The notes beneath the pieces were generated by a model. That model ran no database searches and was not told the origin of the DNA. It worked only from the letters and a program-made list of their open reading frames with translations. DNA of 9,396 nt from Candidatus Kerfeldbacteria bacterium (GTDB lineage: Bacteria; Patescibacteriota; Patescibacteriia; SBBC01): positions 1 through 9,396 of the forward strand of contig JACQKI010000017.1 of the NCBI GenBank assembly GCA_016204645.1, in the 5' to 3' direction. Shown here piece after piece: positions 6,598-9,396 of the stretch (the first letter of the stretch is position 1; each line of letters opens with the position of its first letter). Position numbers and translations under genes: made by a program.

Positions 6598-6867
6598 TCA
6601 GCAACCTCCAACTTGCGACTGCAGCCCAGAGCTGTCGGATGAAGGTGAAGCAGCCGAGGCCGCAACGGTCGTGGCAGCAGTCTTGGCAGTGACGTTTCCC
6701 TTGAGCTGAATCAACTGGACAGTCTGGAAGGCGGCGATAACCGCGATCAGCAGAAGCGCGGTCACCTGCCAGTTCGGCTTGGGAATACGCAAGGTGAAGC
6801 TTCGGTTCGGCTCCGTTTCAGGTGGCGCGGGCGGCTTGACTGGAAGGGTATGGGTGATGTGATCCAT
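6598..6867 (-). CDS. Small membrane-anchored protein ending in VGGC
   Basis: An 89-residue protein: polar and Pro-rich N-terminus (PVKPPAPPETEP), one membrane helix (about 34-53, QVTALLLIAVIAAFQTVQL), a low-complexity Ala/Thr/Ser stretch and a lone Cys as the last residue (LQSQVGGC). The start at 6867 is preferred over the ATG at 6930 because AAGGAT lies nine bases upstream and because the longer form would overlap the preceding gene, which ends at 6896. With N-in topology the C-terminal Cys would be exposed outside on a flexible tether, where it could form a mixed disulfide with the thioredoxin-like neighbours (inference). The function is unknown. The gene ends in TGA and lies in the same frame as the next gene, which starts two codons later. 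The GGA GGT codons of the tail double as that gene's Shine-Dalgarno, so the sequence of the tail may be shaped by both roles. Confidence 0.72.
   Translation of the reverse strand: MDHITHTLPVKPPAPPETEPNRSFTLRIPKPNWQVTALLLIAVIAAFQTVQLIQLKGNVTAKTAATTVAASAASPSSDSSGLQSQVGGC
6604..6609 (-). promoter_or_regulatory. Shine-Dalgarno embedded in the VGGC codons
   Basis: The minus strand reads GGAGGT, nine bases before the ATG at 6594, and at the same time encodes the Gly-Gly of the upstream protein's C-terminal VGGC. It argues for independent initiation of the Cys-rich protein rather than read-through of the TGA at 6598-6600. Confidence 0.75.
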
Positions 6868-6895
6868 GGTCGTAGTATCCTTGTTAGTTATTACG

Positions 6896-7822
6896 TTACG
6901 GCGTTGATGTGTTGGTATTGGTTTCGTCATTTTTGGGTGCGATTGCTTTTTTGGTAACCAAGTCGTAGTAGGTGCCCATCAACGCTTGGCCGCTACGGAA
7001 GACGTAGGCGCCGTCCGGTTCGGCCGTGCCGACGTTCTTCCAGACTTGATCGAAGTTGACGTAGGCGGCCAAGTCACCGGTCAAGATGACGGTCGGCGTG
7101 GTTGTCAGACTGTATTGCTTGACCAGCTTCTGTCCGTCGGGATCAGCGCGGTCGACGGTTGTTTCCGATGTCGGCCGCATGCCGAGCTGGCCGAGCGCTT
7201 GGCGGTTGACGGTCGGGTCGTAGCACTCGGCGCACTGTTTCTCGGTGATGTACGTTACCTGAAACTCTCCTCGGACTTTGCCGGTGGCGGTCTCGACGTA
7301 GGGCGCCGGGGTGTTTTTTCCCACGAAGTCTCCGTCTTGGAGCACGCCGTACGACTTTACAGTCGGGACCGCCGTTAGGAACTTGTCGGTTTCTCCCTTG
7401 ATGATGAAGGCCGGCGCCCGCTCGAGATTGTACTGCTTGACGATGGATGCTCCGGCGGCGGAGGCGTAGTCGACGGTCTCGGTTTTAACGACCTTAACTT
7501 TCTCGTTGGCGCTCAGGCTGCCGAGAAGACTTATCAGGTTGAAGCAGTTCTGGCATGACGGGGCAGTGACCGCGGTCAGTTCAATCTCGGCCGGCTTGCT
7601 TGCTTCCTGAGCCTGACGCTTTTGCGTTTGCAGGTCGCTGCTCATGGCTTGGAGTATGGTGGCGTTGGCGGTCAGCAGGGCAGCGGCTACAATCGACAGG
7701 ACGATGTAGCTGAGGCCAAATCTTCGTGCCTGGGACGGCTTCGGAAGGCTGCTGGTCGGAGTCGATGGTGGTTGGACGAACCGACTGCAGGCTAAGTCGT
7801 CGGGGTGGCAAGGCTCAGGCAT
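6896..7822 (-). CDS. Membrane-anchored protein with tandem thioredoxin-like CxxC domains
   Basis: A 308-residue protein with a short cytoplasmic N-terminus (Cys at 5 and 12, in CHPDDLAC), one membrane helix (about 37-57), a coiled segment (SSDLQTQKRQAQEAS) and two similar domains outside. Domain 1 (about 79-145) has ELTAVTAPSCQNCFNL (C90-x2-C93) and AGASIVKQYNLERAPAFII with a candidate cis-Pro at P137. Domain 2 (about 186-275) has FQVTYITEKQCAECYDP (C197-x2-C200) and GQKLVKQYSLTTTPTVIL with P243. The CxxC followed by a strand and a Pro before the next beta-strand is the thioredoxin-fold signature, duplicated here. It is a good candidate partner of the CcdA conduit: a periplasmic-type dithiol relay, isomerase or metal-release factor (inference). 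The start ATG at 7822 has AAGG eight bases upstream. It is the first gene after the terminator at 7890-7917, so a promoter is expected in 7823-7895, but I see no clear one. Confidence 0.8.
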   Translation of the reverse strand: MPEPCHPDDLACSRFVQPPSTPTSSLPKPSQARRFGLSYIVLSIVAAALLTANATILQAMSSDLQTQKRQAQEASKPAEIELTAVTAPSCQNCFNLISLLGSLSANEKVKVVKTETVDYASAAGASIVKQYNLERAPAFIIKGETDKFLTAVPTVKSYGVLQDGDFVGKNTPAPYVETATGKVRGEFQVTYITEKQCAECYDPTVNRQALGQLGMRPTSETTVDRADPDGQKLVKQYSLTTTPTVILTGDLAAYVNFDQVWKNVGTAEPDGAYVFRSGQALMGTYYDLVTKKAIAPKNDETNTNTSTP

Positions 7823-7889
7823 GCGCGTGGCCTTGAGCGAATTGTGGGTGGCAAGTTGTCATGGGCGATGTGGCGATTAATTGATGCAT

Positions 7890-7917
7890 ACATAAAACGC
7901 CCGTTTGGTAGGGCGTT
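7890..7917 (-). terminator. Intrinsic terminator after the two-helix membrane protein gene
   Basis: The minus-strand transcript reads AACGCCC, an eight-base loop, then GGGCGTT and further U residues (GGGCGUUUUAUG). Stem arms are 7896-7902 and 7911-7917, a perfect seven pairs. It lies 32 bases after the stop of the gene ending at 7950 and would separate that gene from the large downstream operon. The U-tract is short (four), so termination may be partial. Confidence 0.7.
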
Positions 7918-7949
7918 CGGACGCGCGAAGAAACGCTACAGGCAGTAAC

Positions 7950-8393
7950 TTACACGCGTCCTGATAGGCGAGTTGGGCTAATTTCGTGGAGGGCCAGCCA
8001 GCGGTTGAATTGTTGCGATCGCGGTTTAGGAGTTATGGTTTGTGCGCGTAGCCTGGCTATTTCAACCGGTGGCGAGAGAATCGATTTTGACAATATGCGA
8101 AAGCCAGTAACCAGAATCAAGAGAAGCGTGGCCAACAGGAACGAGGAATTGACTGATTCACTAAGCTGGAAGTTTTTTAGGGCGTTGGCGTGAAAAATCA
8201 GTGCCGCCAGCGTCGTTGATTCTGGACATTCGGCTCCTTGCATCGAAGCCGCCACGCATATTCCTTGGTGGTTGCCGAAGTGCGCGCCGTTTGACCAGAG
8301 CACAGCAGCGCCGAGGACCGCTATCAGAAGAGCCATGGTGACGGACGTCCTTTTGGCTAACATCGCTATTTTTTTGATGCTGTGTATAAACAT
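7950..8393 (-). CDS. Two-helix membrane protein with conserved-looking exported Cys loop
   Basis: A 147-residue protein of unknown family. It has a basic start (KKIAMLAKR), helix 1 (about 17-35), an extracytoplasmic loop of some 48 residues, helix 2 (about 84-101) and a C-terminal cytoplasmic tail rich in Arg/Pro ending near FNRWLALHEISPTRL. The loop holds C46 and C56 (GICVAASMQGAECPES), which could form a disulfide or bind metal, plus H38, H42 and H68. The start at 8393 follows directly from the promoter at 8421-8449; no clear SD precedes it, and the ATG at 8363 (M11) is a possible alternative. It forms a separate transcription unit, with its own promoter, operator-like repeat and terminator, upstream of the redox cluster. 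A sensor or regulator-linked role is conceivable but unproven. Third codon positions are less G/C-rich than in the gene to its right. Confidence 0.7.
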   Translation of the reverse strand: MFIHSIKKIAMLAKRTSVTMALLIAVLGAAVLWSNGAHFGNHQGICVAASMQGAECPESTTLAALIFHANALKNFQLSESVNSSFLLATLLLILVTGFRILSKSILSPPVEIARLRAQTITPKPRSQQFNRWLALHEISPTRLSGRV

Positions 8394-8411
8394 TGATGAT
8401 GTAATAGCTGT

Positions 8412-8430
8412 CTACTACGGAGCGTAGTAG
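8412..8430. promoter_or_regulatory. Perfect inverted repeat, probable operator over the -10 box
   Basis: The sequence CTACTACGGAGCGTAGTAG is a perfect 8-bp inverted repeat around a 3-base centre. It covers the -10 region and likely start site of the promoter at 8421-8449, which is where a repressor would bind. The half-site TACTACG resembles the TACTACA/TGTAGTA boxes of the BlaI/MecI/CopY repressor family (known from that family; the match is not exact). A plus-strand terminator is unlikely because no plus-strand gene precedes it. No such repressor gene is seen in the window. Confidence 0.5.
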
Positions 8431-8449
8431 CTTTTGAAAATAATGTCAA
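8421..8449 (-). promoter_or_regulatory. Sigma70-type promoter for the two-helix protein gene
   Basis: The minus strand shows a perfect -35 box TTGACA (8444-8449), a 17-base spacer, and a weak -10 TACGCT (8421-8426; first, second and last bases match the consensus). Transcription would start near 8412-8415, giving a leader of about 20 bases before the ATG at 8393. The poor -10 is covered by an inverted repeat, consistent with a regulated promoter. Confidence 0.5.
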
Positions 8450-8456
8450 GGTATTC

Positions 8457-8515
8457 GAAAATCGGGCGGCCGCTCGATTCCTTGAGGTGTAAGGTTCAAG
8501 GAGAGCGGCCGCCCG
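8457..8515 (-). terminator. Long GC-rich intrinsic terminator after the sorting-domain gene
   Basis: Arms 8463-8475 and 8503-8515 pair perfectly over 13 bases (each includes GCGGCCGC), and an inner seven-base pair (8479-8485 with 8496-8502) extends the stem after a 3-base bulge, leaving a ten-base loop. On the minus strand the stem is followed by ATTTTC. It lies 27 bases beyond the stop of the gene ending at 8542, the right place for its terminator. Confidence 0.8.
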
Positions 8516-8541
8516 GTTGCGCTGTGGCTCGGGACGCGGTC

Positions 8542-9066
8542 CTAGTCAAGGACCACGACCCTACGCACAGCAGTGAAGGTGCGAGTGGTGAAACGGGAGA
8601 AGTACAGGCCGGATCGAACGCGGACGCCAGCATCTGTCCGCAGATCCCACGTCTGGCGGAACACGCCGGCGTTCAGGTTGCCGTTGACGAGCTGGCGGAC
8701 GAGCCGGCCAGAGACGTCGTAGACGTTGAGCGTAACGTCCTGTTCCTCAATCGGCAGACCGAACTCGATGACGGTGGAGGAACCCGCGGGGTTCGGCTGG
8801 GCCTGGCTAAGGTAGAAGACGAGGGTCAACTTCGGCCCGTCCACGCCGATGACTTGATTCTCCGGCGACGTCCAGAACCCGTGCTGCACCTCGGTCGTGC
8901 CTGTCCAGCTCACGCCAGTGATGACGTCGCCGAGGTTGGCGTTGATGGTCGTTGTGCCGTCGGTCATCAGCTGACCGCCGGCGGAGACGAGGAACTTGTC
9001 TTGTTGGACTTGCGAGTGCGCCGTGCTTCCGATGCACAACGCGATGAGGACTGCGATGAAGCGCAT
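8542..9066 (-). CDS. Secreted protein with type-A C-terminal sorting domain (T9SS, FlgD-Ig-like)
   Basis: A 174-residue exported protein. Residues 1-19 form a signal peptide (MRFIAVLIALCIGSTAHSQ, cleavage likely after AHS or SQ). Residues about 24-68 have the pattern of small secreted proteins with this architecture: VSAGGQL, LGDVITGVS and QHGFWTSPE. Residues 85-174 are a Por-secretion/type-A sorting domain with an Ig-like fold: LSQAQPNPAGSSTVIEFGLP, VTLNVYDVSGRLVRQLV, AGVRVRSGLYFSRF and a closing RRVVVLD strand. In known systems this domain directs export by the type IX secretion system across the outer membrane and attachment to the surface. The ATG at 9066 has AAGGAGGTG at 9072-9080. The gene has its own terminator. 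Third positions are strongly G/C-biased, unlike the genes left of 8430, and a sorting signal of this type would be unexpected in a monoderm with sortase. Confidence 0.85.
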   Translation of the reverse strand: MRFIAVLIALCIGSTAHSQVQQDKFLVSAGGQLMTDGTTTINANLGDVITGVSWTGTTEVQHGFWTSPENQVIGVDGPKLTLVFYLSQAQPNPAGSSTVIEFGLPIEEQDVTLNVYDVSGRLVRQLVNGNLNAGVFRQTWDLRTDAGVRVRSGLYFSRFTTRTFTAVRRVVVLD

Positions 9067-9071
9067 TGAAG

Positions 9072-9080
9072 CACCTCCTT
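9072..9080 (-). promoter_or_regulatory. Strong Shine-Dalgarno for the sorting-domain gene
   Basis: The minus strand reads AAGGAGGTG, with AGGAGG seven bases from the ATG at 9066, and supports that start and the signal peptide that follows. Confidence 0.8.
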
Positions 9081-9129
9081 ACTGGTAGCGGTTGGGGAAC
9101 ACATGGTTTCCATTCAGACCCGCCATTCT

Positions 9130-9396
9130 CTACTGCTCCCAGCCACCAGTTGCAGTGTCGAGATCATTAACGTACTGAAGGCCGGCAGGCAACTGGAGAC
9201 TATCGTTGTAGAATCCGAGGACGGCCTGACGTGTGTACAGGGGTGTTCCGCCAATGCTGGCTGGCTGTGATGCAGTGGAGACAAAAATCACGGTGCTCGT
9301 CCGGTTTGCGGGAATAGACATACCCACGCTTGCCGACTGTGTGCCATTGCCTCCTCCCGACGACCAGACATTCGTCCCATTCAGTGCTGCGCTGGC
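9130..9396 (-). CDS. C-terminal end of an exported hypothetical protein, partial
   Basis: The minus strand is open from the right edge to a TAG at 9130-9132, giving the last 88 residues of a larger protein whose start lies outside the window. The visible part is rich in Gly, Ser, Thr and Asn, has no Cys and no charged clusters (LNGTNVWSSGGGNGTQS, then SVGMSIPANRTSTVIFVSTASQ and LPAGLQYVNDLDTATGGWEQ). The composition and alternating hydrophobic residues suggest an extracellular beta-rich or pilin-like surface protein. A short GTG-start frame at 9327 exists but has no RBS, and the frame stays open upstream, so a partial gene is the better reading. It precedes the sorting-domain gene by 63 bases on the same strand. 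I do not recognise a family. Confidence 0.6.
   Translation of the reverse strand, partial: ASAALNGTNVWSSGGGNGTQSASVGMSIPANRTSTVIFVSTASQPASIGGTPLYTRQAVLGFYNDSLQLPAGLQYVNDLDTATGGWEQ

Noticed and set aside
6598..6600. UGA read as glycine (alternative code of some candidate-phylum bacteria)
   Set aside because: UGA ends the 55-residue zinc-ribbon gene and the VGGC gene in sensible places, the next gene has its own RBS, and TAA/TAG stops do not mark a shift in code.
8412..8430. Plus-strand intrinsic terminator (hairpin followed by CTTTTG)
   Set aside because: No plus-strand gene ends here and the T-run is only four bases; the position over a minus-strand promoter fits an operator better.
8434..9069. 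A 211-codon plus-strand open frame
   Set aside because: It is the complement of the sorting-domain gene, which has a signal peptide, strong RBS, recognisable domain and terminator; the plus frame has none of these.
1..9396. CRISPR array, tRNA, rRNA, insertion sequence or transposase
   Set aside because: No regularly spaced repeats, cloverleaf-like segments, rRNA-like conserved stretches, transposase frames or terminal inverted repeats with target duplications were seen.

Overview
The window is a gene-dense bacterial segment in which every supported gene lies on the minus strand, so transcription runs from high to low coordinates. From 8393 down to position 1 there are 14 closely packed genes, several overlapping or separated by only a few bases. 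They encode mostly small membrane or exported proteins with paired cysteines, histidine clusters or thioredoxin-type folds. No ribosomal or other marker gene is present, so taxonomy is a guess. The combination of a sortase, tiny zinc-ribbon and membrane proteins, and secreted proteins that are hard to assign resembles accessory loci of candidate-phyla (Patescibacteria-like) or other uncultured bacteria. The code looks standard: TAA, TAG and TGA all act as stops.

Layout in transcription order. 9396-9130: the C-terminal end of an exported protein running off the window. 9066-8542: a secreted protein with a type-A C-terminal sorting (FlgD-Ig-like) domain of the kind used by type IX secretion, followed by a long GC-rich terminator hairpin. 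8462-8394: a promoter whose -10 region is covered by a perfect inverted repeat, probably an operator. 8393-7950: a two-helix membrane protein with its own terminator. 7822-4416: a double thioredoxin-like membrane-anchored protein, a small anchored protein ending in VGGC, a Cys-rich exported protein, a 4-helix protein with a CC motif, a small His-rich DUF2933-like protein, and a YHS-domain metal-binding protein with an exported C-terminal domain. 4411-2313: a CcdA/DsbD-type electron conduit, a membrane-anchored redoxin and a class-C-like sortase, with mutually overlapping reading frames. 2270-968: an anchored protein with two His-rich FixH/YtkA-like domains, a 44-residue membrane peptide and a 55-residue zinc-ribbon protein. 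864-1: a His-rich protein that continues past the left edge.

Taken together, the central cluster reads as an extracytoplasmic thiol-redox and metal-handling system. CcdA would carry electrons across the membrane to the thioredoxin-like proteins and redoxin outside. The YHS, His-rich and CC-motif proteins would bind or move a soft metal, with copper or mercury the most natural guesses. The sortase might attach something to the envelope, but no LPXTG-type substrate is visible. This is inference from domain content and gene order.

The part right of about 8462 looks different: a sorting domain typical of diderms with type IX secretion, and a richer G+C bias at third codon positions. The boundary at about 8430-8462 may be a transfer junction or an assembly join.
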